Made by a program: the position numbers and the translations under genes
NCBI RefSeq assembly: GCF_030272615.1
Contig: NC_081408.1
Location: forward strand, 614,726,476-614,790,475
From: Cryptomeria japonica
Lineage: Eukaryota; Streptophyta; Pinopsida; Cupressales; Cupressaceae
Direction of reading: 5' to 3'
Length of the DNA stretch: 64,000 bases
Notes under the pieces: model-generated
What the model saw: the letters and a program-made list of their open reading frames with translations, nothing else
What the model was told of the DNA's origin: nothing
Database searches by the model: none
Shown: in pieces, positions 47,161-58,700 of the stretch
Layout: the number at the start of each line of letters is the position of its first letter
Position numbering within the stretch: position 1 is the first letter of the stretch

Positions 47161-48546
47161 CTCTTTGACACACTTACTCTAGCAGATAAAAATTCCACCA
47201 TCCAATTGCTATACCTGCAACCCAATGAAAAATTTAATTTCACCAATAAGAGACATCTCAAAGTCCTTTTTCATCTTCTCAGCAAAATTGATGCATAAGT
47301 CATCATTACCACTAAAAATTATGCCATCCACAAATACTTTCTCTCCATCAGTCTTTAGATATATGTTATTGTCCTCATTGGTACATTGGAATCCTATCTT
47401 GATCAGGTTTGCATGCAACCTTTCAAACCATGCTCTCAGTGCCTGCTTCAATCCATACAGTGCCTTATTTAGTTTGCGAGCCATATCTGTGTCTTCATAC
47501 AAAGAAAAACCATCTGGTTGTTCTATGTATACTTATTCTTCAAGGATGCCATTAAGAAAAGATGATTTAACATCCATCTGATAGTCTTTAAATCCTTTAA
47601 ATATTGTATAAGCAAGTATCATTCTTACTTCTTCCAATCTCACCATAGGTACAAAGGTTTAACCATAATCTTCTCCTTCTTCTTGTGCATAGCCTTTGCA
47701 AACCAATCTTTCTTTATTTCTCACAACCTTGCCTTTTTCATTTAACTTGTTTCTAAAGACCCATTTAATTCCAATCGCATTATTGTCTTCTGGTCTGGGA
47801 ACAAGTGTCCATGTCTTGTTCTTCTCTATCTGATCCAACTCCTCATTCATTGCATTAATCCAGTCATCATCCTTTAATGCCTCTCTTACTATTTTCAGCT
47901 CAATACTAGAAATCAAACATGAATTTTCTCTGATTTTCCTCCTTGTTTGTACTCCAACATTTTTATCTCCAATTATTTGTTCTTCTAAGTGGTTTAGCCT
48001 GACATACCTTTGAATAACCAGTTCCGGTGTTTTGCTTCCTGCTTCATGTTCTTCATCGTCTTCATCGCTTTCTGTATTTACCGGTTGAGCACCTATTTCT
48101 GCAACATTTTGCTCATTAGTCTTCAGTACTTCCGGTTCTATAAACATAAGTCTTTCTACATCTCTCTCAGGCTTAGATCTGTTGGTCTCTCCATATTTCT
48201 TAGAGAGTTCATCTACCTTCACAGTAGCACTCTCAATGATCTTCTTAGTTCTCTTGTTATAAAATTTAAATGCCTTACTCTCTATAGAGTAACCAAGAAA
48301 AATGCCTTCATCACACTTAGCATCAAACTTTTTAGTGTAATAATCTCTCTTAATATAACATTTACTCCCATAAATTTTCAAATAAATTACACTAGGAGTC
48401 TTTCCATGCCATAATTCATAAGGTGTTTTGTTATTACCTTTTTTGATAAGTACCTGGTTCAAAGTATAAACAGCAGTGCTAATTAGTTCTCTCCAAAACA
48501 TCTTCGATACTTCACCTTGAATCATCATGGTTCTAGCAGCTTCAAC
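47161..48546 (-). pseudogene. COP-4 integrase C-terminus and reverse transcriptase
   Basis: The long open block begins at the COP-3 insertion and runs to 47659. It carries VEAARTMM, YELWHGKTPSVIYLKIYGSKCY (post-integrase), an acidic linker and the RT start MNEELDQIEKNKTWTLV. A TAA at about 47656 follows DYG. The frame continues with QMDVKSSFLNG, a stop, then 47502-47209. The active-site pair reads FVDG (47323-47334) where the family has YVDD, so the second Asp is lost. Confidence 0.9.
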
Positions 48547-49160
48547 TATTGGCCATTTGGTGGAATTGATTATGTATTGCATTGATGATTTGTCATTGAT
48601 GCCAACACTAGCTGTTTGGATGCTTTACCGACATCTTTTTGGTCCCAGTAGGTTGAGTAGTTTTTTATTAACTTGGATCCGACATGATCCGGTAGGCTCC
48701 AGTATAGTCTAATGTTGGAATCAGCTTGTTCATGATACTTATACTTATATTTGGTCAGTTGGTTTTGGTCTGGTGATCGGATGCTATCCTTCTTTCTTAG
48801 AAGATTGGTTTATGGTTCCGGCGAGGGTTTCACCGGTAGAGCTTTTGATGGAAGTCTTTGATGAATTGCATAAGTGGTGTTGGTGCAACTTTTTATGGAG
48901 TTTTAGGATGTTGTTGGTGATCATGTTCAAGAATTGGCGATTGAAGATCATTGTTGTAACATATGGACCTATACTTGGTCCCGGTTGATCTAGGTTATGG
49001 ACCGACCTTAATGTAACATGTGGACATGACCTATGGATGTATTTCTTAGATGTCTTATGTGTTAATATTATTTTTTTGGTCTAAGGCCAACATGGTTTGT
49101 AATTATGTAATCGGTTTATTGTCTGATGGCCGACTTGATTGTTTATGGTCGAGGGTTTTG

Positions 49161-49168
49161 TATAAATA
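49161..49168 (+). promoter_or_regulatory. TATA box in COP-3 5' LTR
   Basis: TATAAATA, followed by GATGTAAGATCTCATTG. The same arrangement occurs at 50554-50561 (SL-2) and 56083-56090 (COP-3 3' LTR), so it is the likely LTR core promoter. Confidence 0.65.
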
Positions 49169-49705
49169 GATGTAAGATCTCATTGTACATCATTATGATT
49201 ATATGTAAGAGGTCATGGTCAAGGAATGTGTGAATAATGTAATATTGTTTAGGTAGAGGATTTGGTCAATCATTGGAGATCGAATTGGGTTTATGTTAGA
49301 GGATTTAGACCTCCGATATTGAGCTTAACCGAAACTGTAGTCATGCATAAGAGATGCTATCTTTTGCAGTTCAACACTTCTCTGAATTGTAGTCTAGATT
49401 TATATGTAGTCAGTGAGACTCTTTTTGTGATGAGAAGTGTGCTCCAGGCTATTGGCCTCATTGCAAGTGCAGGTCCCTTTATTGTAATTCATATACTTAC
49501 TGCAGAAGTACTATCTGACTGAGGGTAGGCTTCGCAATGTGTTTTTTCCCTTTACCGAGTTTTCCACATACAAATCTTGGTGTTATATGGATGGATTTTA
49601 TTCTGTGATTATTGTTTATGCTTAATTGGTTTATCTTCTATTTCGATATTGGTGTTTTGGGTTCTGATATTAAAGTTTAAATTGCTAATGGTTCATTTAA
49701 TATGA

Positions 49706-49738
49706 GACAACTGATTCACCCCCCCCCTCTCAGTTGTC
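49706..49738 (+). other. C-rich-loop hairpin, COP-3 5' LTR
   Basis: GACAACTGA (49706-49714) pairs perfectly with TCAGTTGTC (49730-49738), and one further A-T pair extends it. Confidence 0.75.
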
Positions 49739-49765
49739 TTCTGGTTATTTGAACTGTCTAACAAT

Positions 49766-49777
49766 CTGTATCATAGA
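49766..49777 (+). other. COP-3 primer binding site, decayed
   Basis: CTGTATCATAGA matches TGGTATCAGAGC at 8 of 12 positions, two bases after the LTR. Confidence 0.6.
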
Positions 49778-49820
49778 TTTGGTCCTCTCTTAGAAAGCTT
49801 AACTGCAAGAGGAAGATCCT

Positions 49821-49939
49821 ATGGCAACTAACAGGTCAAGTTCATCCAATTCTTCTGGAGCTATCTTTCAAAGGGACATTTTAAGGCTTGATGGAACAAA
49901 TTACACAGTATGGAAGATTCGGATGGAGACTCATCTGAG
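49821..49939 (+). pseudogene. COP-3 gag, first part
   Basis: The ATG at 49821 starts MATNRSSSSNSSGAIFQRD; LDGTNYTVWKIRMETHLS is the Copia gag core start. The frame is cut by SL-2 at 49940 and resumes at 51165. Confidence 0.88.
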
Positions 49940-51164
49940 TGTTGGCCATTTGGTGAAATTTATTATGTGTTGCATTGATGTTTTGTCATTGATGTCAACA
50001 CTAGCTGTTTGGATGCTTTATCATCACCCTTATGGTGCCCGTAGGATGAGTGGTTTCTAGTTAACTTGGATCTGCTATGATCTGGTAGGCTCTGGTATAA
50101 TCTGATGATGGAATTGGTTTGTTGATGATACTCATATTCATATTTGGTCAGTTGGTTTTGGTTTGGTGATTGGATGCTATCTTGCTTACTTAGAAGATTG
50201 GTTTTTAGTTCTGGTGAGGGTTTCATCGGCAGAGATTTTGATGGAGATCTTTGATGCATTGCATAATTGGTGTTTATGCAGCTTCTAATGGAGTTTTAGG
50301 ATGCTATTGGTGATCATGTTTGAGACTTGGCATTTGGAGATCATTGTTGAATCATGTGGACCTATACTTGGTCTCGGTTGATCTAGGTTATGGACCAACA
50401 TTAATGTAATATGTGGATAGGACCTATTGTTGTATTTTCGGGATGTCTTATGTGTTGTATATTATTTGTTTGGTCTAAGGCCGACATGGTTTGTAATTAT
50501 GTAATTGGTTTATTGTCTAGTGGCCAACTTGATTGTTTATGGTCAAGGGTTTGTATAAATAAGATGTAAGATCTCATTGTAGATCATCATGGTTATTGTA
50601 AGAGGTCATGGTCAAGGAATGTAATGTGTGAATAATGTAATATCATTCAAGCAGAGGAGTTGGTCGATCATTGGAGATCAAATTGGGTTTGTGTAAGAGG
50701 ATTTAGTCCTTGGGTATTGAGCTTAACCGGAACTATACTCAGGCATAGGAGATGCTATCTTTTGCAGTTCATCATTTCTCCAGATTATACTCTGGATTTA
50801 TATGTAGTCAGTGAGCCTCCTTTTGTGATGAGCAGTGTGCTATAGGTTGTTGGCCTTACTGCAAGTGTAGGCCCCTTCATTATAATTCATATAATTAATG
50901 CAAAAGTATTATCTGACTCTAGGTAGGCTTCCCACCATGGTTTTTCCCTTTACCGGGTTTTCCACTTACAAATCTTGGTGTTGTGTGGATCGCTTTTATA
51001 CTGTGATTAAAATTCATGCTTAATTGGATTAACTGCTATTCCGGTATTGTTGTGTTGGGTTCCGATATTAAAGTTTTAAATTGCTAATGCTTCTGGTAAT
51101 ATGTGACAACTGATTCACCCCCCCCCCCTCTTAGTTTTCTTTCGGTTATCTAAACTTTCTAACA
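49940..51164 (+). mobile_element. SL-2: solo LTR in COP-3 gag
   Basis: 1225 bp, TGTTGGCCAT to TCTAACA, with a perfect target-site duplication CTGAG (49935-49939 and 51165-51169). It is very similar to the COP-3 LTRs, so one family inserted into its own relative. TATAAATA at 50554-50561; C-rich-loop hairpin at 51105-51139 with two mispairs. Confidence 0.93.
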
Positions 51165-52290
51165 CTGAGATGTCTTGGCAAAGAGATTTGGGAGATCACA
51201 CAAAATGGTGTCACACCCTATAATCCGAGATCTGGCAATCCTCCTCCAGCAAACCTAGACAAAGAGCTTGAGAATGAGTGTAGAGAAAGAGAAGCCCTCT
51301 TATGTGTACTTTTTGATCAACAAGTAATGGGATTAATCGACAAATCATTTGGAAAGGCTATATGGAATAAGTTGGAGACTCTTAATAAAGGTGACCCTAC
51401 TATGAAGATTGTTAAACTTGATGGTTACCGGGTGAGATATGAAAACCTGAAGATGAAAGGATTATTGCATTCCTAGAAAGGGTAAATGAGATTGTTATGG
51501 GAATTCAATGTTGTGGTGGAACTCCGAGCGAAGATGAAATTGTTTCTAAAGTCTTGAGAGACCTACCACCGGCTTACAAAATGAAGGCTACTACTATTAA
51601 TGAGTTGAGAACAATGGCTAATACATCTGTCAACAGAGATACTTTGGTTGGGAAACTTTGTTTTTGAGCTTGAGGAATTTGGACCTTCTGGAGCTATGAA
51701 GTCTGTACCTGCTTTTCATGCATCTACATCTACAACATGTAAGCAAGACTAGAAAGCTTTATATGCAAAGGAATTGGAAGATATGAAGAGAGAAGATGAT
51801 GAGTTTGAGTAACTTGAAGCACTATTTACTAGAAGAGTACCTAAAGGACCGGTAGGAAGTAAGTATGAAGGAAAAACACCTTTTAAATGTTTTGCATGTA
51901 ATAAGATTGGTCATTTTGTATCTAGATGTCCTGAAAGAAATTCAATATTTGAAGAAAGAGTTATAAGATCATTTAAGCCTAACCCTGGATATCAGAACAA
52001 GTATAAATACAAGAAAAACATAGACAAATCATGCTACATAGAGGATGAGGAAGGCATTATTGATTCAGATGATGAACTGACAAAAGACTCTGCTAGTGGA
52101 TCTGGCAATGGGAAGGAATGAGTGTTCCTGGCTATCAAGGAAGATGATCAAGCACTGGAAGAGAATGTACCTGAAGAGAGGGCACTTGCTGCAAAAATTG
52201 AAGACACAGATGAATGGGTAATTGACAGTGGTTGTTCACATCATATGACTGGAGATAAAGGGAAGTTTCTATCTTTGCAATAATTTGATG
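51165..52290 (+). pseudogene. COP-3 gag, zinc knuckle and protease
   Basis: Continues from 49939 with LGKEIWEITQNG. Zinc knuckle CFACNKIGHFVSRC (51888-51929) has all four ligands. The protease motif VIDSGCSHHMTG (DSG at 52224-52232) is intact. Stops and frame changes near 51455, 51660 and 51810 break the frame. Confidence 0.88.
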
Positions 52291-52325
52291 GTGGTCTAGT
52301 TAGATTTGCAGATGACAAAGAATGT

Positions 52326-53466
52326 ATGATCAAAGGAAAAGGAACTATATCATTGGATGGTAAGAACAATACTAACAATATTTATTATCTTGAAGGTTTG
52401 AGGCATAATCTTTTGAGTGTAGGACAATTGGTAGATAAGGGATTTCATTTACAGTTCAGGGATGGAAAATGCAAAATCAATAAACAAATCTGTCTTGGAG
52501 ATTGCAACCGCTACACAGAGAAAAGGTAATATATTTCATTTGAACTCTAGTGAGAAGACATGTTTGATTACTCAGATTGATGATAGTTAGCTATGGCATA
52601 AAAGGTTGTGTCATATTAATTTTGATTTAATTGTGAAGATCAATTTAACTAAGGCAATTAGGGATATACCTAAAATTATAAAGCCCTATAATCTGGTATG
52701 TAAAGAATGTCAAATGGGTAAAAAGGTCAGAACCTCTTTTAGGAGTATACGAGATAAATCAAATGATATTCTTGATCTTATTCATAATTATTTGCATGGC
52801 CCTGCTAGAGTTAAAAAATTTCAATGTGATAGATATTTTATGTTTGAGATCAGATCATGGTGGATAATTCACATCCAGTGAGTTTAATAACTTTTGTGAC
52901 AAGCATGGTATAAGAAGATAATTTTTTGCTCCCCAGACACCTCAGCAGAATGGATTTGTGGAAAGGAAGAACAAAACTATCTTGGATGCTGCTACAACAA
53001 TGATGATGGAAGCTAGTCTACCTCATATCTACTGGAGAGAAGAAGTGAGTACAATGGTTTTTACATTCAACATAGTACATATCAAAGGAGAATCCGATAA
53101 GACACCTTATGAATTATGGTTTGGCAATACACCTACAGTTAAGTATTTCAGAATTTTTGGTAGTAAATGTTATATTAGGAGAGATGATATTATTGAGAAA
53201 TTTGATCCTAGATGTGATGAAGTCATATTTCTTGTTATTCTAATGAAAGAAAAGCATATAGATGTTATAACAAGAGATTGCAGAGAATTGTGGAGAGTGA
53301 TAATGTCAAAGTAGATGAGTTAAACAGAGGTCAAATCAGAGTTTATGAGAAGGAACCGGCAATGGAAATGATTATATCTGAACTAGTAGCACCTTTGCTG
53401 GAATACAGAGTTGAACCAGTTACTCCGGCAACATCAGAAAATTTAACAGTAACTGAAGAACATTAA
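52326..53466 (+). pseudogene. COP-3 integrase with core deletion
   Basis: After the pre-integrase region (LRHNLLSVGQL; WHKRLCHIN; CKECQMGKK) the core is missing roughly 110-130 bp between DRYFM and LRSDHGG, as judged against COP-2, followed by a TAA. NGFVERKNKTILDAA retains the catalytic Glu. The post-integrase segment YELWFGNTPTVKYFRIFGSK follows. The first catalytic Asp region reads HNYLHGP where the family has HTDLCGP. Confidence 0.88.
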
Positions 53467-53632
53467 AGAGGAACAGAAAGTCAGAAGACTTCTAGGTATG
53501 TGAGATTGAATCATTCAGAAGATCAGATTATTGGAGACAAAAGCAATGGAGTGATGACAAGAAGAAGCATGGAAACTAATGATGTAATGTTTAATTTTAA
53601 AAGTTGAACCAGTATCAGTAATTGAGGCATGT

Positions 53633-54449
53633 AAAGATGAATATTGGTTGAAAGCTATGGAAGAAGAATTAGACCAGATTGAGAAAAATAACACATGGAC
53701 CTTGGTTCCCCAACCTAAAAATAAGAATGTTATTGGAACTAAATGGGTTTTTAGAAATAAATTGAATGAGGATGGTCAAGTTATAAGGAATAAGGCTAGA
53801 TTGGTTTGTAAAGGATATTCTTAGAAGGAAGGAATTGATTATGGAGAGACTTTTGCACATGCAGCTAGAATTGAAGCTGTAAGATTATTTATTACCTATG
53901 TTGCTTATAAAAACTACAAGGTTTATCAGATGGATGTTAAATATGCATTATTCAATGGGGATCTTGATGATGAAGTTTATATTGAGAAACCTGATGGTTT
54001 TTCACTGTCAGATGATACAAATATGGTTTGTAGGTTAAGGAAAGCTTTATATGGATTGAAACACGCACCTAGAGATTGGTATGCAAGGTTGAATAAATAT
54101 CTTTTGAAGCTTGGTTTTACTAAGGGAAGTGTTGACATTAATTTATATTATAAAATCACTGATGATGATACACTGATTGTTGAAGTATTTGTTGATGACA
54201 TTATTTTTGGAGGTGAAGATAAGTTATGCATAGAATTTTCTAAGAATATGGAGAAAGAATTTGAGATGTCTTTGATTGGTGAGATGAAATTTTTCTTAGG
54301 TTTGTAGATTACTCAGACTGACAAAGGTATTTTATCTATCAAACTAAATATGCTAAGGAATTATTGAAGAAATTTGGTATTGGAGATTCTAAACCAGTAA
54401 GTACTCCTATGGTTACAATGAGAAATTTACAAGAAAAGATGTTTCTGCA
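53633..54449 (+). pseudogene. COP-3 reverse transcriptase
   Basis: MEEELDQIEKNNTWTLV, QMDVKYALFNG and the active-site FVDD (54188-54199) are present. A TAG lies at about 53822 and another at about 54305, with a frame change after. Catalytic Asp residues are intact, so decay is by stops rather than active-site loss. Confidence 0.9.
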
Positions 54450-55139
54450 TTGGTAAATCCTACAAGATACAAATCTATCATTGGAGGTCTTCTTTATTTG
54501 ACTCAGACTAGGCCTAACATTATGAATGTCGTTTGTATTGTTTCAAGATTTCAGAGTGATCCTCGAGAAAATCATGAGATGGCAGTGAAAAGGATTTTTA
54601 GATACTTGCAAGGTACATCAGAATATGGCTTGTGGTACCCTAAGGATGATAAATTTACTTTATGTGCATATATAGATGTTGATTGGGCTGGAGATATTGA
54701 TGACTGGAAAAGTACTTCTAGTGGAGCTTTCTTTCTTGGAAATAAGTTGGTTTCATGGATCAGCAAGAAAAAATCATGTACATCTTTATCTACTGTTGAA
54801 TCTGAGTATGTTGTTGCTGCTACTAATTGTAAACAAGTTTTATGGATGAAGCAAATGTTGAAGGATATAAAGGTGGATTGTGATGTATCGGTAGTTATTC
54901 ATTGTGATAACTCTGCTGCTATTGATATATCAAAGAATCTGGTATTTCATTCTAAAATAAAGCACATATCTATCAAGTATAACTTTTTGAAGGAGAAGGT
55001 GGAAGCAAATGAAGTTAGACTGGTTTATGTGAACACTGAAGAGCAGATTGCAGACATTTTTACTAAACCTTTATCCAACGAATCATTTAAGTACCAGAGA
55101 GATAGATTGGGATTTCCTACCCCTCTGATAGAGACTTGA
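54450..55139 (+). pseudogene. COP-3 RNase H, open for 229 codons
   Basis: This block is uninterrupted from 54450 to the natural stop at 55137. DVDWAGDIDDWKSTSSG, SWISKKKSCTSLSTVESEYV, HCDNSAAIDISKN, IKHISIKYNFLKEKVE and EQIADIFTKPLS are the standard Copia RNase H segments. It is the best preserved pol domain in the window. Confidence 0.93.
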
Positions 55140-55302
55140 TTGATGTGGTTTGGCATCAATCTGACATGCATTATCAGAGATATTATTCATTCTGACATTG
55201 ATGTGGGATGCTACTGCTCAGCAGGAGTAGTCAACTTTGTGATTCAGAGGCTTATGTTTTTCTTTGATATTTATGTCATATTTCTGGCATTGATGTCAAA
55301 GG

Positions 55303-55318
55303 GGGAGTGATATTGATG
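55303..55318 (+). other. COP-3 upstream polypurine tract
   Basis: AAAGGGGGAGTGA follows GGCATTGATGTC, 150-160 bp before the LTR-proximal tract. Another purine stretch with GGGGGG lies near 55334. Confidence 0.65.
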
Positions 55319-55456
55319 TGAAAAAGAAAGTGAAAAGGGGGGTGATATTGATAAATAAAAAATTCAGAGCTATGTGTCTGTCTTCCACAGGGGGAGACTT
55401 GTTTGGCATTTCTTGGTACTTAGATGTTTTTTGCATCTAGTGTTGCCATCAATGCC

Positions 55457-55468
55457 AAAGGGGGAGAT
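55457..55468 (+). other. COP-3 polypurine tract
   Basis: AAAGGGGGAGAT directly precedes the 3' LTR, and the sequence CATCAATGCC precedes it. Confidence 0.85.
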
Positions 55469-56684
55469 TGTTGTCCATTTGGTGGAATTTATGATGTGTT
55501 GCATTCATGTTTTTTCATTGATGCCAACACTATCTGTTTGGATGCTTTAGCGGCACCCTTCTGGTCCCAGTAGGTTGAGTAGTTTTTGGTTAACTTGGAT
55601 CCGGCATGATCTGGTAGGCTTCGGTATAGTCTGATGCTGGAATCAGCTTGTTCATGATACTTATACTCATATTTGGTTAGTTGGTTTTGGACTGGTGATC
55701 AGATGCTATCCTACTTGCTTAGAAGATTGGTTTATGGTTCTAGCAAGGGTTTCACCGACAGAGCTTTTGATGGAAATCTTTGATGAATTGCATAAGTGGT
55801 GTTGGTGCAGCTTTTGATGGATTTCCAAGATGTTGTTGGTGATCATGTTCGAGAATTAGTGATTGGAGATCATTTTTGTAACGTATGGACCTATACTTGG
55901 TCCCAGTTGATCTAGGTTATGGACCAACTTTAATGTAACATGTGGACAGGACCTATGGATGTATTTCCGAGATGTCTTATGTGTTGATAATATTTGTTTG
56001 GTCTAAGGCTGACATGGTTTGTAATTATGTAATTGGTTTATTGTCTGATGGACAACCTAATTGTTTATGGTCGAGGGTTTTGTATAAATAGATGTAAGAT
56101 CTCATTGTAGATCATTATGGTTATATGTAAGAGGTCATGGTCAAGGAATGTGCGAATAATGTAATATCATTCAGGTAGAGGAGTTGGTCGATCATTGGAG
56201 ATTGAATTGGGTTTATGTTAGAGGACTTATTCCTTCATTATTAAGCTTAACCAAAACTGTATTAAGGCATAAGAGATGCTATATTTTGCAGTTCAACACT
56301 TCTCCAGATTGTAGTCTAGATTTATATGTAGTCAGTGAGACTCCTTTTGTGATGAGTAGTGTGCTCTAGGTTGTTGGCCTTCCTGCAAGTGCATGCCCCT
56401 TCATTGTAATTCACATACTTACTGTAGAAGTATTATCTAACTATGGGTAGGCTTCCCACCATGGTTTTTCCCTTTACTAGGTTTTCCATGTATAAATCTT
56501 GGGTGTTATGCGGATGTCTTTTATTCCATGATTATTGTTTATGCATAGTTGGTTTATCTGCTATTCCAGTATTAGTGTTTTCAGTTTTGGTATTACAGTT
56601 TAAATTGCTAATGGTTTCTTTATTCTGAGACAACTGATTCACCCCCCTTCTCAGTTGTCTTTCAGTTATTTGAATTGTCTAACA
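55469..56684 (+). repeat. COP-3 3' LTR
   Basis: 1216 bp, TGTTGTCCAT to GTCTAACA. TATAAATA at 56083-56090; perfect 9-bp C-rich-loop hairpin at 56629-56659. Confidence 0.92.
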
Positions 56685-56689
56685 TCAAC

Positions 56690-57440
56690 AACTATTCTAT
56701 TAATTCTCTCTACTATCCCATTCTATAGTGGATTTCTAGGAGTTGACATCTGCCTCTTAATTTCATCTTCATCACAAAACTTCACAAACTCATCAGAAGT
56801 AAATTCTTCTCCCTGGTCAAATCTCAAACATTTTAGATTCTTCCCGGTATCTTTATCAACAAGAGATTTAAATGCTTTAAACTTACTGAATGCCTCATAC
56901 TTTTCTCTTAGAAAAGTTACCCACGTCATTTTGGAATATTCATCAGTAAAGATCATAAAATACTTATCACCAAAATAACTCTTAGTCCTCATAGGACCAG
57001 AAAGATTAGTAACATCCAAATCAAGAATCTTCTCTAAAGAGAAAGACATACTCTTAAAAGATACAGAGGTCATCTTACCCATGACAATCCTTGCATAACA
57101 CATTGTCCAATTTCACAAGCAGGGGAAAACCTCTCACAATACTTGACTTACTAACTTTAATCAAATTGTGAAAATTGACATCACAAAATCTCTTGTGCCA
57201 CAACTAGTTGTCTTCAATCTTCGCCACCAAACAATTATTTACATTAGTACTCAAATGAAATAGATTACCTCTAGTCTGCTTTCCAATAGCAATCAATTAT
57301 CCATTATTTCCAAGAATCTTGCACACTCCACTTTTAAATTCAACTAGATATCCCTTATCATAAAGTTGTCCAAAACTAAAAATGTTATGTTTTAGTCTAT
57401 CAACCCAAAAGATATCATCTGCATTACTCTTCCCATTTAA
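56690..57440 (-). pseudogene. COP-4 integrase core
   Basis: The open block 57103-56723 holds TNLSGPMRTKSYFGDKYFM (Asn where the family has the first catalytic Asp), YSKMTWVTFLREK, LRFDQGEEFTS with the second Asp, and then, across a stop, NGIVERINR with the Glu. Upstream (57104-57440) the zinc-binding region is recognisable but full of stops. The coding sequence continues at 48546 beyond COP-3. Confidence 0.88.
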
Positions 57441-58571
57441 TTAAATTGATCCTTTACCTTTAACCATGTAGGGAGAGTTATTACCAATTCTTACAACACC
57501 TCCATCACACTCTTCAAGGGATAAGAACTTACTTTTGTCATCGGTCATGTGGTGTGAGAAATCACTATCTATTATCCATTCATCATTGTTATCCATGTGA
57601 GACACCAAAGCCTTCTCATCAGTCAGATCCTCCTTCACAATAACAAATACTATCTCCTCATCGTCATCTTCTTCCAATTCATCATCAGTCACACCTTCAT
57701 CCACTACAACATAACAATGTTTCTTGCCTTTTCCTTTTAATCTCCTAAAATTCTCCTTCTTATCAATGTTAGGGCAGTTAGCAACTATATGTCCAATTTT
57801 ACTACAAGAGAAACACTTCAAGGGTAATTTACCTTTATATTTACCTATTTCTCTAAGGAATCTTTTAGCCAATAATGCCTCAAGTTCCATCAAATGATCT
57901 TCATCATCACCATCACCTCTACTACTGCCATGACTAAATCTGAAGTCATGATTATGACAAACATATTTTCCTTTCCTTGCTGATGTACCAGTTACAGAAG
58001 CCTTAAAAGAAGAATAAGAAGTTTTGGAAACACTATTATCAAAACGGTTTAGTTCAAATGCAATTAACTTTCCAATTAGAGAATCAACAGTGACATTATC
58101 TTTTAAAATGGATCTTAGTTCTTGAATAGCAGACACTCTGATAGAATACTGCGGTAAAAGAGTTCTAAACATTTTACTAACAACAGTATCATCTTCAATC
58201 TTACCTCTAATAATCTTTATACCACCTACAACTTCCTTAATCCTTTCTCCATATTGAGCTATGTTTTCACCGTCAACCTTTTTCATATCATCAAATTTTC
58301 GTCTCAAACTCTCTTCCTTTGCCCTTTGTACATGTTCATCTCCTCCATAAATTAAATTAAATTTCTCCCATACCTCATTTGTAGTTTCTAATCCATGGAC
58401 ATCAATATACTCAGAGTCAGACAAAGTACTTACAATTGCTTCAAGATCCTGAATATTTTCCTCTTGTTCTTTGAGTTCATCCGGTGTCAAGGGACTGGTA
58501 TTAGGAGCAACATAATTGGTTATCACATGATTCCAATACTGTGAACCCATTCCTTTAATGTAGATCTTCAT
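57441..58571 (-). CDS. COP-4 gag with zinc knuckle and protease start, 376-codon ORF
   Basis: The open frame runs from the ATG at 58571 (MKIYIKGMGSQYWNHVI). Residues 1-180 or so are a Copia gag core (for example LETTNEVWEKFNLIYGG and LIGKLIAFEL). A zinc knuckle CFSCSKIGHIVANC lies near residue 255, an acidic stretch follows, and then the aspartic protease motif IIDSDFSHHMTDD, where the family has DSGCSHHMTGD. Gly and Cys beside the catalytic Asp are replaced, so protease is probably inactive. This is the longest uninterrupted gag in the window; the start may be internal because the family's N-terminus is usually somewhat longer. Confidence 0.85.
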   Translation of the reverse strand: MKIYIKGMGSQYWNHVITNYVAPNTSPLTPDELKEQEENIQDLEAIVSTLSDSEYIDVHGLETTNEVWEKFNLIYGGDEHVQRAKEESLRRKFDDMKKVDGENIAQYGERIKEVVGGIKIIRGKIEDDTVVSKMFRTLLPQYSIRVSAIQELRSILKDNVTVDSLIGKLIAFELNRFDNSVSKTSYSSFKASVTGTSARKGKYVCHNHDFRFSHGSSRGDGDDEDHLMELEALLAKRFLREIGKYKGKLPLKCFSCSKIGHIVANCPNIDKKENFRRLKGKGKKHCYVVVDEGVTDDELEEDDDEEIVFVIVKEDLTDEKALVSHMDNNDEWIIDSDFSHHMTDDKSKFLSLEECDGGVVRIGNNSPYMVKGKGSI

Positions 58572-58686
58572 CCGATCACCTTATATCTGGTAGTTGTCCT
58601 TGGTAAACTTGGGACCCTCCTTCTTCATCATCTTTCACAGAATCTTTCCCTCAAGTTGTTAGGCTTTCTACACACACAGGACCAGT

Positions 58687-58698
58687 GCTCTAATACCA
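58687..58698 (-). other. COP-4 primer binding site
   Basis: The minus strand reads TGGTATTAGAGC, 11 of 12 positions of the initiator tRNA-Met site, two bases from the 5' LTR. Confidence 0.88.
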
Positions 58699-58700
58699 AT

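Larger units (their letters stand above)
48547..49763 (+). repeat. COP-3 5' LTR
   Basis: 1217 bp, from TATTGGCCAT (TG decayed to TA) to GTCTAACA. TATAAATA at 49161-49168, C-rich-loop hairpin GACAACTGA/TCAGTTGTC at 49706-49738. Confidence 0.92.
48547..56684 (+). mobile_element. COP-3: Ty1/Copia element nested in COP-4
   Basis: LTRs lie at 48547-49763 and 55469-56684, with a perfect target-site duplication TCAAC (48542-48546 and 56685-56689). Gag, protease, integrase, RT and RNase H are present in order on the plus strand. SL-2 is inserted in the gag start. Internal stops, frame changes and a deletion in integrase show it is inactive. It is closely related to COP-2 in coding sequence but has LTRs five times as long. 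Confidence 0.93.

Noticed and set aside
47225-48414. Plus-strand ORFs of 118 and 134 codons
   Set aside because: They lie opposite the COP-4 reverse transcriptase and linker and have no independent support.
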